A stretch of 64,000 bases of DNA from Streptomyces katrae (GTDB taxonomy: Bacteria; Actinomycetota; Actinomycetes; Streptomycetales; Streptomycetaceae): NCBI RefSeq assembly GCF_002028425.1, contig NZ_CP020042.1, positions 4,191,560 through 4,255,559 on the forward strand. Reading direction: 5' to 3'. Positions within the stretch are counted from its first letter, which is position 1, and every line of letters starts with the position of its first letter. Below are positions 12,876 to 21,455 of this stretch, piece by piece. The notes beneath the pieces were generated by a model, which did no database searches, was not told where the DNA came from, and saw only the letters and a list, made by a program, of their open reading frames with translations. A program made the translations under genes and the position numbers.

Positions 12876-12935
12876 CCGTCCATTGTCGCTTGAGAGGGTC
12901 TTGATCCGCGGACGGGGGGAGGTGAGCATCCGTGC

Positions 12936-13544
12936 ATGACAGAAGTGATCGCGGTTGCCGTCATTACGCTGCTGGCCGTCGTGAGTCCGGGGGCGGACTT
13001 CGCGATGGTCGTGCGCAACAGTTATCTGTACGGGAGGTCCACCGGGCTGTTCGCGGCCGCGGGGGTCGCGGCCGGGGTGCTGGTGCACGTCTCGTACACC
13101 ATGCTCGGGGTGGGGCTGCTGATCGCCTCGTCGACGGCCCTGTTCACGGCGATCAAGCTGGCGGGGGCCGCGTACCTGGTGTGGATCGGGATCCGTACCT
13201 TCCGGGCGAGGGCCGAGCTCACCGTGGACCTGGAGTCGAAGCCGGAGCTGACGCGGCTGGGGGCGCTGAGGTCGGGGTTCTTGACCAATGTGCTCAATCC
13301 GAAGACGACGCTGTTCGTCGTTTCCACGTTCACGCAGGTGGTGGGTCCGGACACGGCGGCGTGGCGGCAGGCCGGGTACGGGCTGTTCATGTCGGGGGCG
13401 CACCTGGTGTGGTTCGGGGCGGTGGCGCTGTTCTTCTCCCACTCCGCGCTGCGCGATCGGATGCTCAGGGCGCAGAAGGCGCTGAACCGGGCGATCGGGT
13501 CGGTGCTGGTGGGGCTCGGGGTCGGGCTGGGCCTGGCTCGCTGA
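12936..13544 (+). CDS. LysE/RhtB-family amino-acid exporter
   Basis: 202-residue membrane protein with five to six hydrophobic segments. The N-terminus has the family signature [13 protein letters not shown] (about residues 17-29), and [19 protein letters not shown] matches the conserved NPKxxLFF block. LysE/RhtB proteins export amino acids or derivatives across the membrane; the substrate here cannot be told. Divergent from the pentapeptide gene with only about 60 bp between them, so promoters overlap. Confidence 0.88.
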   Translation: MTEVIAVAVITLLAVVSPGADFAMVVRNSYLYGRSTGLFAAAGVAAGVLVHVSYTMLGVGLLIASSTALFTAIKLAGAAYLVWIGIRTFRARAELTVDLESKPELTRLGALRSGFLTNVLNPKTTLFVVSTFTQVVGPDTAAWRQAGYGLFMSGAHLVWFGAVALFFSHSALRDRMLRAQKALNRAIGSVLVGLGVGLGLAR

Positions 13545-13600
13545 GGCGGGTGCGGTGAGGGGCTGGTGCCGGGGGTTACCTGTGGGTAGCGTGCGGCGGC

Positions 13601-14395
13601 ATGGGTGCTGAGGACGGGTTCTACGAACGGATCGGCGAGGGCCGCTTCCGGGCCACCGAAGCGACGCGCGGGCCGTGGGACCCGGGCGCGCAGCACGCGG
13701 GGCCGCCGGCCGCGCTGCTCGGGCGGGCGGTGGAGGAGCGGGCGGGGGCGCGCGGGGACATGCGGGTCGCGCGGATCACGTACGAGATCCTGCGGCCGGT
13801 GCCGATCGGGGAGCTGGCGGTGGCCACCTCGGTGCTGCGGGCGGGGCGGGGCACGGAGCTGGTCGAGGCGGCGCTCACCCCGGCCGGGGCGGACGCGCCG
13901 GTGATGCTGGCGCGGGCGCTGCGGATCAGGGTGGCGGGGGAGCCGGTGCCCGCGGTGGCCCAGGGGGCGCAGGTGCCGCCGCCGGGGGAGGCGGGGGTGG
14001 CGCCGTTCTTCCCCGTGCCGTGGGAGACGGGGTACCACTCCTCGATGGAGGCCCGGTTCACGGAAGGGGCCTTCACCGAGCCGGGGCCGGGGACCTGCTG
14101 GATGCGGATGCGCGTGCCGCTGGTCGCCGGGGAGGCGGTCCGGCCGCTGGACCGGGTGCTGGTCGCCGCGGATTCGGGGAACGGGATCGCGGCGGTGATG
14201 GACTTCGGGCGGTTCGTCTTCGTGAACGGGGACCTGACGGTCCATCTGCACCGGCATCCCGTGGGGGAGTGGGTGTGCGTCGAGGCGCGGACGAGCGTGG
14301 ACGCGGGCGGCATCGGGCTGGCGGACGCCCGGCTGCACGACGAGAAGGGGCCGATCGGGCGGGGGGTGCAGAGCCTGTTCGTGGCGGCGCGGTGA
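13601..14395 (+). CDS. thioesterase-family (hotdog-fold) protein
   Basis: 264 residues with the layout of double-hotdog acyl-CoA thioesterases: [31 protein letters not shown] in the first half (the [10 protein letters not shown] block resembles the HGG-type active helix), [19 protein letters not shown] strand, and a second domain with [39 protein letters not shown]. It presumably hydrolyses an acyl-thioester; the substrate is unknown. It follows the LysE gene by 56 bp on the same strand. Confidence 0.75.
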   Translation: MGAEDGFYERIGEGRFRATEATRGPWDPGAQHAGPPAALLGRAVEERAGARGDMRVARITYEILRPVPIGELAVATSVLRAGRGTELVEAALTPAGADAPVMLARALRIRVAGEPVPAVAQGAQVPPPGEAGVAPFFPVPWETGYHSSMEARFTEGAFTEPGPGTCWMRMRVPLVAGEAVRPLDRVLVAADSGNGIAAVMDFGRFVFVNGDLTVHLHRHPVGEWVCVEARTSVDAGGIGLADARLHDEKGPIGRGVQSLFVAAR

Positions 14396-14477
14396 GCGCG
14401 GCGGGCGGGTGAGGGGTGGTCCGGCAGGGGTCAACCCCCTTGGCTGCCTGGGGAATCCGTATGGCAGGCTCGTGCGG

Positions 14478-16193
14478 ATGGAGCCGTTGAGAGACACCGA
14501 CCCCGCGTACATAGGCACGCACGCACTGCTGGCCCGGCTCGGGGCCGGCGGGATGGGGCAGGTGTACCTAGGGCGGTCACCCGGCGGACGCCTGGTGGCC
14601 GTCAAGGTCGTGCGTGAGGAGATCACCGGGCACCCCGAGGCGCTGGCCCGTTTCCGGCGGGAGGCGCAGACGGTACGGGCGGTCCGCTCGGCCTACACGG
14701 CGAACCTGATTGACGCCTCGTTGGAGTCGGCCCCGTTCTGGCTGGCCACCGAGTACGTTGCGGGACCCACGCTCGGCAACGCGATCGGCGCCCGGGGGGC
14801 GTTGCCCCCGCAGACCTGCCGACGGCTGGGCGCGGCACTGGCCGAGGGTCTGGCGAGTGTGCACGCGTACGGGGTCACGCACCGGGACCTGAAGCCGCAG
14901 AACGTCATCCTGGGCGCGCAGGGACCCCAGCTGATCGACTTCGGCATCGCACGCGGGGTCGGCGCGACGGAGCTCACCCAGGACGGGCAGGCTCCCGGCA
15001 CGCCCGGCTACACGGCTCCGGAGGTGCTGCTGAAGGGTGAGACGGGGGCGGCGGCCGATGTGTTCGCGCTCGGCGCGACGCTGGCGTACGCGGCCACGGG
15101 GCGTCCGCCGTTCGGCACCGGGGTGGCGTCGACGGTGGGTTACCGGGCGGTGCACGAGCCGGTCGACGTGCTCGGGGTGGAGCCGGGGCTGGCGGCTCTG
15201 ATCGAGGCCTGCGTGGCCAAGGACCCCGCCGCGCGCCCGAGTCCGGCGGAGGTGATCCGGCTGTGCGGGGTGCGCGACGCGCTGGTGGACGACCCGGTGT
15301 ACACGGCGCTGGGGGCGCTCGGGGAACCGGTGCCGCTGCACGAGATGCGCACGCAGGGGCCGGGCTACCCGTACGTCCCGACCCAGGCCGGCTCAGCCGC
15401 CGCGGGGCCCGTCCGCCCGGCGAGCCGCCGCACGGCTTGGGCGGTCGCGGCTGTGGCCGTGACCGCAGCACTCGCGCTGGCGGCCTGGCAGCTGCTTCCG
15501 CTCGACGGTGGCGGTGGACGGGACGAGCAGGCGCGGGGTGGGGGCAGGACGCCCTCGCAGAGCCCGGCGGCTCCCGGGCAGGGGCCGGCGGGGGCCCCGC
15601 AGCCTTCGGCGTCCTCTGGCGGCAGCGGCACGGCAACGCCCGTTGCTTCCACGGGCGGAGCCAGGCCCCCGGCACCGTACATCGAGAACAACCAGATCTC
15701 GCACTACTTCTGGAAGCCGTCGGCTGATCCGGAGATGGCCGCCCATGGCGTTGGGCAGTGCAACCAGCCCGCCGAGCAGAAGCCGCCGGGCGCGGACTTC
15801 CAGACCACCGCCAAAGTCTCGGGGAACTCCACGACCATCGAGATGCGGATCAAGTACGCGGAGATGAAGCCGACCAAGCCCGATCCGTATTACGTGTCGG
15901 TGGCTGTCAGGTCCCCGCACGATCTGGACTTGGAGACGGGCAAGCCCTTCAAAATGGACAACAAGAGCGTCGGGTTCACGAGCAAGCCGATCGACATCTA
16001 CGGCAAGTGGCCCTCGGGCGAGTTCCTGAGCCTCAAGTATCCGGACGACTTCGCGGATCACACGGCGGGCAAGACGTACCCCGCTGTGCCCGCCACCAAC
16101 GACCCGGGAGACTGGACGCTGGTCTTCTATCACGTCGAGGATGACCCCACGAAGTACACGAGCATCGGCTGCTCGGGCTTCCGAGTGGGGTAG
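14478..16193 (+). CDS. membrane Ser/Thr protein kinase (PknB type)
   Basis: 571 residues. Kinase domain in residues about 12-270: Gly loop LGAGGMGQVYLG (21-32), catalytic Lys43 in AVKVV, HRDLKPQN at 135-142 with Asp137, DFG at 154-156, and APGTPGYTAPE in the activation segment. A single membrane helix (AWAVAAVAVTAALALAAWQLL, about residue 320) is followed by a Ser/Pro/Gly linker and a C-terminal extracellular domain with two Cys (GVGQCNQPAEQ ... IGCSGFRVG) that likely form a disulphide. The outside domain lacks PASTA repeats and is probably a sensor. ATG at 14478 is 3 bp into a G-rich start region; an in-frame ATG further upstream is unlikely. Confidence 0.9.
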   Translation: MEPLRDTDPAYIGTHALLARLGAGGMGQVYLGRSPGGRLVAVKVVREEITGHPEALARFRREAQTVRAVRSAYTANLIDASLESAPFWLATEYVAGPTLGNAIGARGALPPQTCRRLGAALAEGLASVHAYGVTHRDLKPQNVILGAQGPQLIDFGIARGVGATELTQDGQAPGTPGYTAPEVLLKGETGAAADVFALGATLAYAATGRPPFGTGVASTVGYRAVHEPVDVLGVEPGLAALIEACVAKDPAARPSPAEVIRLCGVRDALVDDPVYTALGALGEPVPLHEMRTQGPGYPYVPTQAGSAAAGPVRPASRRTAWAVAAVAVTAALALAAWQLLPLDGGGGRDEQARGGGRTPSQSPAAPGQGPAGAPQPSASSGGSGTATPVASTGGARPPAPYIENNQISHYFWKPSADPEMAAHGVGQCNQPAEQKPPGADFQTTAKVSGNSTTIEMRIKYAEMKPTKPDPYYVSVAVRSPHDLDLETGKPFKMDNKSVGFTSKPIDIYGKWPSGEFLSLKYPDDFADHTAGKTYPAVPATNDPGDWTLVFYHVEDDPTKYTSIGCSGFRVG

Positions 16194-16254
16194 TAAGCCT
16201 GGCGACACGGGCGATTCGCACGTTAAGGCGACGGGGATGGGGGAGTGTTGACGG

Positions 16255-17277
16255 ATGCGCAGATTCTGGATGGCGGGCGGAATCGGGATCGGTCTCTGTC
16301 TGGGCTTCCTCGTGCTCCTCGTGGTGGGCACCTACTCGGCCGCGGCCGGTCTCGCCGGTGGGGGCGGAGGCCGGCCCCTCGGACTGGTCAAGGGCGCCGT
16401 GCCGGAGAAGTACCAGGCCTTGGTGCAGAAGTGGGGCACCCTCTGCCCGGCGCTGACCCCCGCGCTGCTCGCGGCCCAGCTGTACTCCGAGAGCGGCTGG
16501 GACCCGAAGGCCGTCAGTCCGGCCGACGCGCGGGGGATCGCGCAGTTCATCCCCGGTACGTGGGCGGGTCACGGCATCGACGGGGACGGTGACGGGGACC
16601 GGGACATCTGGGATCCCAACGACGCCATCCCCTCGGCGGCTTCGTACGACTGCGAGCTGGCCAAGGACGTGGCGGGCGTGCCGGGTGACGCCACGTCGAA
16701 CATGTTCGCGGCCTACAACGCGGGTGCGTACGCGGTCATCAAGTACGACGGAGTGCCTCCCTACAAGGAGACGCAGGGGTACGTGAAGGACATCCGCTCC
16801 CTGGCGAAGACCTTCGAACGCCCCGTCGGGCGGGTGTCGCCCTCGCAGCAGGCCGCCGGGGCGGTGTACTTCGCGCAGAAGCAGCTGGGGACGCCGTACT
16901 TGTGGGGTGGCGACGGGACGGCCGCGGACAACGGGCGGTTCGACTGTTCCGGGCTGACCAAGGCGGCGTACGAGTCCGTCGGGGTCGAGCTGCCGCGCGT
17001 GGCCAACGACCAGTACAACGCCGGGTCGCACCCCTCGCGGAACGAACTGCTCCCCGGTGATCTGGTGTTCTTCTCCGACGATCTGACGAACTCTCGGGAG
17101 ATCCGGCACGTCGGGCTGTACGTGGGCGGCGGATACATGATCAACGCCCCGTACACCGGAGCCGTCATCCGGTTCGACAAGATCGACACCCCGGACTACT
17201 TCGGCGCGACCAGGGTGACGAAGGAGGGGGCGGAGGCGCTTCCGGAGCGGTCGCCGGGCGCTCCGAAGCCCTCGTAG
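16255..17277 (+). CDS. bifunctional lytic transglycosylase / NlpC-P60 (C40) peptidase
   Basis: 340-residue secreted or membrane-anchored wall hydrolase. An N-terminal membrane segment (residues about 8-33) leads to an SLT-type transglycosylase domain with catalytic Glu79 in LYSESGW, the RGIAQFIPGTW block and a Ca-type loop DGDGDGDRDIWD. The second domain is NlpC/P60 with Cys in FDCSGLTKAAY and His in IRHVGLYVGGGY. This fusion is the usual VirB1-like wall-opening enzyme of Gram-positive conjugation systems, so it may serve the secretion operon 5 kb upstream, although unrelated genes lie between. It cuts peptidoglycan glycan and peptide bonds. Confidence 0.9.
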   Translation: MRRFWMAGGIGIGLCLGFLVLLVVGTYSAAAGLAGGGGGRPLGLVKGAVPEKYQALVQKWGTLCPALTPALLAAQLYSESGWDPKAVSPADARGIAQFIPGTWAGHGIDGDGDGDRDIWDPNDAIPSAASYDCELAKDVAGVPGDATSNMFAAYNAGAYAVIKYDGVPPYKETQGYVKDIRSLAKTFERPVGRVSPSQQAAGAVYFAQKQLGTPYLWGGDGTAADNGRFDCSGLTKAAYESVGVELPRVANDQYNAGSHPSRNELLPGDLVFFSDDLTNSREIRHVGLYVGGGYMINAPYTGAVIRFDKIDTPDYFGATRVTKEGAEALPERSPGAPKPS

Positions 17278-17355
17278 CTCTCCGTGAAGCACAGGCCCTG
17301 AGCTGCGACGATGGGTCACTCTTGGATAACGTTGACGTGATCATCCGGTGGAGAG

Positions 17356-17385
17356 TGGAACCATGCCCGTAGTACGGGCGTTCCA
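17356..17385. promoter_or_regulatory. nested inverted repeat upstream of PAP2 gene
   Basis: A perfect odd palindrome GCCCGTA-G-TACGGGC (17365-17379) is flanked by TGGAAC (17356-17361) and GTTCCA (17380-17385). It lies 93 bp before the PAP2 start and 78 bp after the NlpC/P60 stop. It may be an operator or a weak hairpin terminator without T-run. Confidence 0.4.
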
Positions 17386-17477
17386 TGGTCACGGGGATTG
17401 ATCGACGGGGGGGGTTTGAGAGGGCGCACGCCGCTGTGCGTCCCCACGGGACCTAGGCAAGCAAGGGGCCGCGTCAC

Positions 17478-18176
17478 ATGGCTGGACTCACGACCGGTGG
17501 GCCGAATGTGGATGTCAGCCTGCTGTACCGGATCAACAGCATCGCCCGGAACGCCCCCGACTGGCTCGACCGGGGCGTCGCCCTCCTCGCCTCCTACGGC
17601 CTGCCGCTGGCCATGGTCCTGCTCGTGCTGTGGTGTTGGCGCGGAGCGCGCCGGCAGGACGAGGCGGCCGCCGCCGAGTCGTTCGCCGCGCTGGTGTGGG
17701 CCCCGCTGGCCGCCGCGCTCGCGCTCCTGGTGAACGTGCCGCTGCGCGGGTTCGTGGCGCGGCCGCGGCCGTTCGTCGCGCACGAGGGCCTCGAAGTGCT
17801 CGGCGGTGTGAACGTCGGGCCGGACGCCGGGTTCTCCTTCGTCAGCGACCACGCCACCCTCGCGATGGCGCTCGGCATCGGGGTGTTCCTCGCCAACCGC
17901 CGGCTCGGCCTCGTCGGGATCGGGCTCGCGCTCGCCGAAGGGCTGTGCCGGGTCTACCTCGGCGTGCACTACCCGACCGACGTCATCGGGGGCTTCGCGC
18001 TCGGCACCGCCGTCGTCCTCATCCTCGCCCCGCTCGCCATGGCCGGGCTGACCCCGCTGGCACGGGCCCTCGCACGGGCGCCGCGCCTGGGGCGGCTCGT
18101 CCGTGCCGAGGAACGGGTGGTGGCCCGGCCGGTGGAACTGGCGCAGCGGCCGGCCGAGAGCGACCTCGCCGCCTGA
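17478..18176 (+). CDS. PAP2-family membrane phosphatase
   Basis: 232 residues, about six membrane helices. The three PAP2 phosphatase motifs are visible: RGFVARPRPF (KX6RP type), FVSDHA in place of the usual PSGH, and CRVYLGVHYPTDVIGG (SRX5HX3D type). The GH to DH change in motif 2 keeps the His. Such enzymes dephosphorylate undecaprenyl diphosphate or phosphatidate-like lipids in the membrane. The ATG at 17478 follows a region with no clear Shine-Dalgarno. Confidence 0.85.
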   Translation: MAGLTTGGPNVDVSLLYRINSIARNAPDWLDRGVALLASYGLPLAMVLLVLWCWRGARRQDEAAAAESFAALVWAPLAAALALLVNVPLRGFVARPRPFVAHEGLEVLGGVNVGPDAGFSFVSDHATLAMALGIGVFLANRRLGLVGIGLALAEGLCRVYLGVHYPTDVIGGFALGTAVVLILAPLAMAGLTPLARALARAPRLGRLVRAEERVVARPVELAQRPAESDLAA

Positions 18177-18251
18177 CGCGCGGCGGGGTGCGGGGCGTGC
18201 GGATCCGGTCGCGCGGTTCCCCGCCTCCATGTCGGGTGCGGGGCAGGCAGT

Positions 18252-18350
18252 TCACGGGTTCCAGAGCGCGAGCAGGAGCGCCAGCACCAGGCACACGCCC
18301 GCCGCGCCGAAGCACAGGCGGACCGCCGTCGGGCGGGAGCGGGGCGTCAC
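18252..18350 (-). CDS. 32-residue membrane peptide
   Basis: GTG start at 18350 overlaps the TGA of the 78-residue gene before it (GTGA), which argues for translational coupling and a real gene. The peptide is basic at its N-terminus (TPRSRPTAVR) and then one hydrophobic helix (LCFGAAGVCLVLALLLALW). Function unknown. Confidence 0.5.
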   Translation of the reverse strand: MTPRSRPTAVRLCFGAAGVCLVLALLLALWNP

Positions 18351-18583
18351 GGCTCGCCGTCCTCGCCGCTGCCGCCCGGGTGCTCCGCTTCCTCGCGGCG
18401 GTAGCGGGAGCGCAGCCACAGGCCGGTGACCGTCGCCGCGGCGGTGGTGAGCCCGATGGCCAGCGCCACGTCGGCCGGGCCGTCCGCCGAGCCCACGGGG
18501 CGGGCCCAGGCCGCCGCGGCCGGGGTGAACGCGAGCAGCAGGGCCCAGAGGAGGGCCGCAAGGCGGGGTGCGGTTCCTGGCAT
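18347..18583 (-). CDS. 78-residue two-helix membrane protein
   Basis: An N-terminal hydrophobic stretch (RLAALLWALLLAFTPAAAAWA) could be a signal or first helix; a second helix (VALAIGLTTAAATVTGLWL) is followed by a charged Arg/Glu tail. GGAGG sits directly before the ATG, which is too close for an ideal site. It overlaps the next small membrane gene by 4 bp. Not recognised; the arrangement suggests a two-gene membrane unit. Confidence 0.55.
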   Translation of the reverse strand: MPGTAPRLAALLWALLLAFTPAAAAWARPVGSADGPADVALAIGLTTAAATVTGLWLRSRYRREEAEHPGGSGEDGEP

Positions 18584-18701
18584 GCCTCCAGCGCAACCGG
18601 TCCCGCCGCCCCCGGCCAGCTGGGAAGGCCGAACGGGCGACACGCCCGGCCGCGGGGGGTGCCCCGACGCTGCGGGCCCGGGTGGGACGTGGGCCCCGGG
18701 G

Positions 18702-18923
18702 TCAGTCGGCCGAGGTGTGTCTGGTGGCGTCCCTGCGGGCCAGGTCGCGGGAGCGGCGGGCCGGGCCCGTCCAGCCGCAGCTGCACACGGCCAGGCAGAA
18801 GGATCCCCGCTCGGCGGTGCTCGTCGTGTGTCCGGAGGGTGGCTGCGCGGCGGCCGCGGGGTGACGCGGGCCGGGCACAGCGGTAAACGGAGCGACCTGG
18901 GTCGCCTTGGTGTGCGGGTCCAC
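18702..18923 (-). CDS. 73-residue small protein with CSCGWTG motif
   Basis: GTG start at 18923. The C-terminal half CLAVCSCGWTGPARRSRDLA followed by RRDATRH carries three close Cys and a trailing His, a layout seen in small zinc-ribbon-like Streptomyces proteins. The N-terminal half is low complexity. Not identified further; coding is supported by the conserved-looking C-terminal block. Confidence 0.5.
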   Translation of the reverse strand: MDPHTKATQVAPFTAVPGPRHPAAAAQPPSGHTTSTAERGSFCLAVCSCGWTGPARRSRDLARRDATRHTSAD

Positions 18924-19065
18924 CTCTCCACGGTACCGGGGGCGGCCCGGTGCCGGTACGGCCCCTGGCCACTTCCGGACCGTTACGGGAAACCCCGGAC
19001 CTCGTTAACCGGAGCGGGTGGGGGCCTCGGGCAAACAGCGGTCATGCGTTGGGGGTTGGCAGGCG

Positions 19066-19920
19066 ATGGTGGTGCACCAGCACAGGCGGTGGCGGCGGCG
19101 CGCGGGCGAGGCGGTGCGCGCGGTCTGTGTGGCCGCCACCGTGGCCGCGCTGGGCGGCTGCGGCGCCGCGAGCGGCACGGTGGCCGGCGGTGGTCCGGCC
19201 GACGCCCGTCCCCCGGGCGACCCCGCGGCGGCGGTCCGCGGGGCGGCCGACGCGCTCGCCGCCACCGGGAGCGCGCAGGCCCGTACGGCGATGGAGATGG
19301 CCACCGGCGGGACCCGGGTGACCATCCGGGGCGAGGGCGGGGTCGACTTCCGCAAGCGGATGGGCCAGCTGCTGGTGATGCTGCCCGCCGACGTGAAGGG
19401 ACAGCCCGAGCACCGGCCGATCACCGAGCTGCTCGTCCCCGGCGCGCTCTACATGAAGAACCGGGGCGCGGGAGTCCCCGACGACAAGTGGGTCCGCCTG
19501 GACACGGCGGCCCTCCCCGACGGGAACCTCGTCACGGGCGGGGCCACCGACCCGCTGGCCGCCGCCGAGCTGCTGCGCGGCGCGCAAGAGGTGACGTACG
19601 TCGGCGAGACCGATGTGGCGGGGACCAAGGTGCGGCACTACCGGGGGACGACGGACATCCGGCGGGCCGCGCAGAGCGCCTCCTCCGGGGTCAAGGAGGC
19701 ACTGCAGGCCGCGGCGAAAGGGTTCAGCGAGGACAGCGTGCCCTTCGACGCGTATCTGGACGAGCAGGGACGTCTGCGGAAGGTCCGCCACCGTTTCACC
19801 TACGTCAAGAATGGCGTGATCGATGTCTCCTCGACGACGCTGCTGTACGGGTTCGGTACCCCGGTGACCGTCGTATTGCCCGCAGAAGGGGACATTTACG
19901 CCGGGAAGATCGCCGAGTAG
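19066..19920 (+). CDS. lipoprotein, LppX/LprG-like
   Basis: 284 residues. N-terminus MVVHQHRRWRRRAGEAVRAV, then a hydrophobic stretch and the lipobox ALGGC, so it should be lipid-anchored outside the membrane. The mature part has beta-rich sequence (VTIRGEGGVDFRKRMGQLLVMLP, LLVPGALYMKNRG, KWVRLDTAAL, FDAYLDEQGRLRKVRHRF) like the LppX/LprAFG lipoprotein fold, which binds lipids in a half-barrel. ATG at 19066 was chosen because it gives a normal signal peptide; an upstream ATG at 19018 adds 16 residues. Confidence 0.8.
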   Translation: MVVHQHRRWRRRAGEAVRAVCVAATVAALGGCGAASGTVAGGGPADARPPGDPAAAVRGAADALAATGSAQARTAMEMATGGTRVTIRGEGGVDFRKRMGQLLVMLPADVKGQPEHRPITELLVPGALYMKNRGAGVPDDKWVRLDTAALPDGNLVTGGATDPLAAAELLRGAQEVTYVGETDVAGTKVRHYRGTTDIRRAAQSASSGVKEALQAAAKGFSEDSVPFDAYLDEQGRLRKVRHRFTYVKNGVIDVSSTTLLYGFGTPVTVVLPAEGDIYAGKIAE

Positions 19921-20068
19921 TCGGCCGGAGCGGCCCGGGCGGTACGTCCGGGCCATGGCCCCACTATCCGGAAATGGTCCATCCGTGTCATGCGCGGCAC
20001 GAGCGTCGGTCCCTACGCTGGGAAGCCGGGTGCCGGACGGGCGATGGCGGCAGAAAGAGGTGACACGC

Positions 20069-20221
20069 GTGACTCCCGCAGGCGGTACGACGGTGCAGGA
20101 CCACGTGGCGCTCGCCGAGATCGAGCTCTGCGGGGAGCTGATCATCGCGGCGTCGGCCGCGGCCGAGGATCGGCTCAGTCAGGACCGGATCGACGAGGTG
20201 CTGATGGGGATCGGGCCGTAG
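20069..20221 (+). CDS. 50-residue conserved-type small protein
   Basis: GTG at 20069 has AAAGAGG about nine bases before it; a second GTG at 20060 is possible. The peptide is amphipathic and acidic (DHVALAEIELCGELIIAASA, then DRLSQDRIDEVLMGIG) and looks like a short two-helix protein. I recall similar small ORFs in Streptomyces but no function. A promoter is likely in the 148 bp upstream. Confidence 0.6.
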   Translation: MTPAGGTTVQDHVALAEIELCGELIIAASAAAEDRLSQDRIDEVLMGIGP

Positions 20222-20246
20222 TCCTTGTCCGCGGCGGTGCTCCGGG

Positions 20247-20298
20247 ACCGTTCTCCGAAACCGTTCTGCGAAACCGTTCTCCGAAACCGTTCTGCGTG
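20247..20298. repeat. 13-bp tandem repeat, four copies
   Basis: Four head-to-tail units of ACCGTTCTSCGAA at 20247, 20260, 20273 and 20286; the S base alternates C, G, C, G. It fills the gap between two convergent genes and ends 8 bp from the csoR stop. Confidence 0.9.
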
Positions 20299-20305
20299 GC
20301 CGGAA

Positions 20306-20626
20306 CTAGCTGCGCAGCAGGCGGGCGATGGCCTTCGTGGCCTCCTCCACCTTCGCGTCGATCTCGGTGCCGCCCTTGACCGCGGCGTCCGCCACGCAGT
20401 GGCGCAGGTGCTCCTCCAGGAGCTGGAGGGCGAAGGACTGGAGGGCCTTCGTGCTCGCGGACACCTGGGTGAGTATGTCGATGCAGTACACGTCCTCGTC
20501 GACGAGCCGCTGGAGGCCCCGGATCTGGCCCTCGATCCGGCGCAGCCGCTTGAGGTGCTCGTCCTTCTGGTGGTGATAGCCGTGGACGGGAACGGCCCCG
20601 GAGCCCTCCGCCTCGATGGTCGTCAT
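20306..20626 (-). CDS. csoR: CsoR-family copper-sensing repressor
   Basis: 106-residue all-alpha regulator. It has the Cu(I) ligands of CsoR in the expected spacing: Cys48, His73 and Cys77 (VYCIDIL ... EEHLRHC), plus the N-terminal helix with RLRRIEGQIRGLQR. CsoR tetramers bind GC-rich palindromes and release DNA on Cu(I) binding. A matching operator lies just upstream. No copper ATPase or chaperone gene is adjacent; the next gene, DUF47/pit, diverges from it. It could in principle sense another stress, but the ligand set fits copper. Confidence 0.9.
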   Translation of the reverse strand: MTTIEAEGSGAVPVHGYHHQKDEHLKRLRRIEGQIRGLQRLVDEDVYCIDILTQVSASTKALQSFALQLLEEHLRHCVADAAVKGGTEIDAKVEEATKAIARLLRS

Positions 20627-20657
20627 GAGTCCTCCCGTGGTCCGGAACGAGGGGGTA

Positions 20658-20676
20658 TATACCCCTCATGGGTATA
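20658..20676. promoter_or_regulatory. CsoR operator
   Basis: TATACCCCTCATGGGTATA is a near-perfect 19-bp palindrome of the TATACCC...GGGTATA type bound by CsoR proteins. It lies 32 bp upstream of the csoR start codon, so it should allow autoregulation. Confidence 0.8.
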
Positions 20677-20829
20677 GGTTACTTCGCCCGGGCCGCAGGG
20701 GCAGGGATCCGCGGAGCCCACTCTGCCCCCTCTGCCTGATGGAGGACACCCTGGGACGCCGGTTAGCCGTGGCCGGGGGATACGCCTAGCATCAGCCTGA
20801 CCGAATCCAATGCACCCCGAGGACCCCAC

Positions 20830-21450
20830 GTGCGATTTCGTCTGACCCCCAGGGAGACGAGCTTCTACGACATGTTCGCCGCATCCGCGGACAACATCGT
20901 CACGGGCTCGAAGCTCCTGATGGAACTGCTCGGAGCGGATCCCTCCGCCCGGGCCGAGATCGCGGAGCGGATGCGTGCCGCCGAGCACGCCGGGGACGAC
21001 GCCACCCACGCGATCTTCCACCAGCTGAACTCCTCCTTCATCACGCCGTTCGACCGCGAGGACATCTACAGCCTGGCCTCGTCGCTCGACGACATCATGG
21101 ACTTCATGGAGGAGGCCGTCGACCTCGTCGTCCTCTACAACGTCGAGGAGCTGCCCAAGGGCGTCGAGCAGCAGATCGAGGTCCTGGCGCGGGCGGCCGA
21201 GCTCACCGCCGAGGCCATGCCGCACCTGCGGACCATGGACAACCTGACCGAGTACTGGATCGAGGTCAACCGGCTGGAGAACCAGGCCGACCAGATCCAC
21301 CGCAAGCTGCTCGCCCAGCTCTTCAACGGCAAGTACGACGCCATCGAGGTGCTGAAGCTCAAGCAGATCGTCGATGTGCTCGAAGAGGCCGCCGACGCGT
21401 TCGAGCACGTCGCGAACACGGTGGAGACCATCGCGGTCAAGGAGTCCTGA
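20830..21450 (+). CDS. DUF47 PhoU-like phosphate transport accessory protein
   Basis: 206-residue all-helical protein of the DUF47/PhoU-like family. Recognisable blocks are FYDMFAASADNIVTG near the start, FITPFDREDIYSLASSLDDIMDF in the middle and LKQIVDVLEEAADAFEHVAN near the end; acidic clusters of this kind bind metals. Such proteins pair with Pit transporters and modulate phosphate uptake. GTG start at 20830. Pit follows 5 bp after its stop, so they are an operon. Confidence 0.88.
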   Translation: MRFRLTPRETSFYDMFAASADNIVTGSKLLMELLGADPSARAEIAERMRAAEHAGDDATHAIFHQLNSSFITPFDREDIYSLASSLDDIMDFMEEAVDLVVLYNVEELPKGVEQQIEVLARAAELTAEAMPHLRTMDNLTEYWIEVNRLENQADQIHRKLLAQLFNGKYDAIEVLKLKQIVDVLEEAADAFEHVANTVETIAVKES

Positions 21451-21455
21451 ACCTC

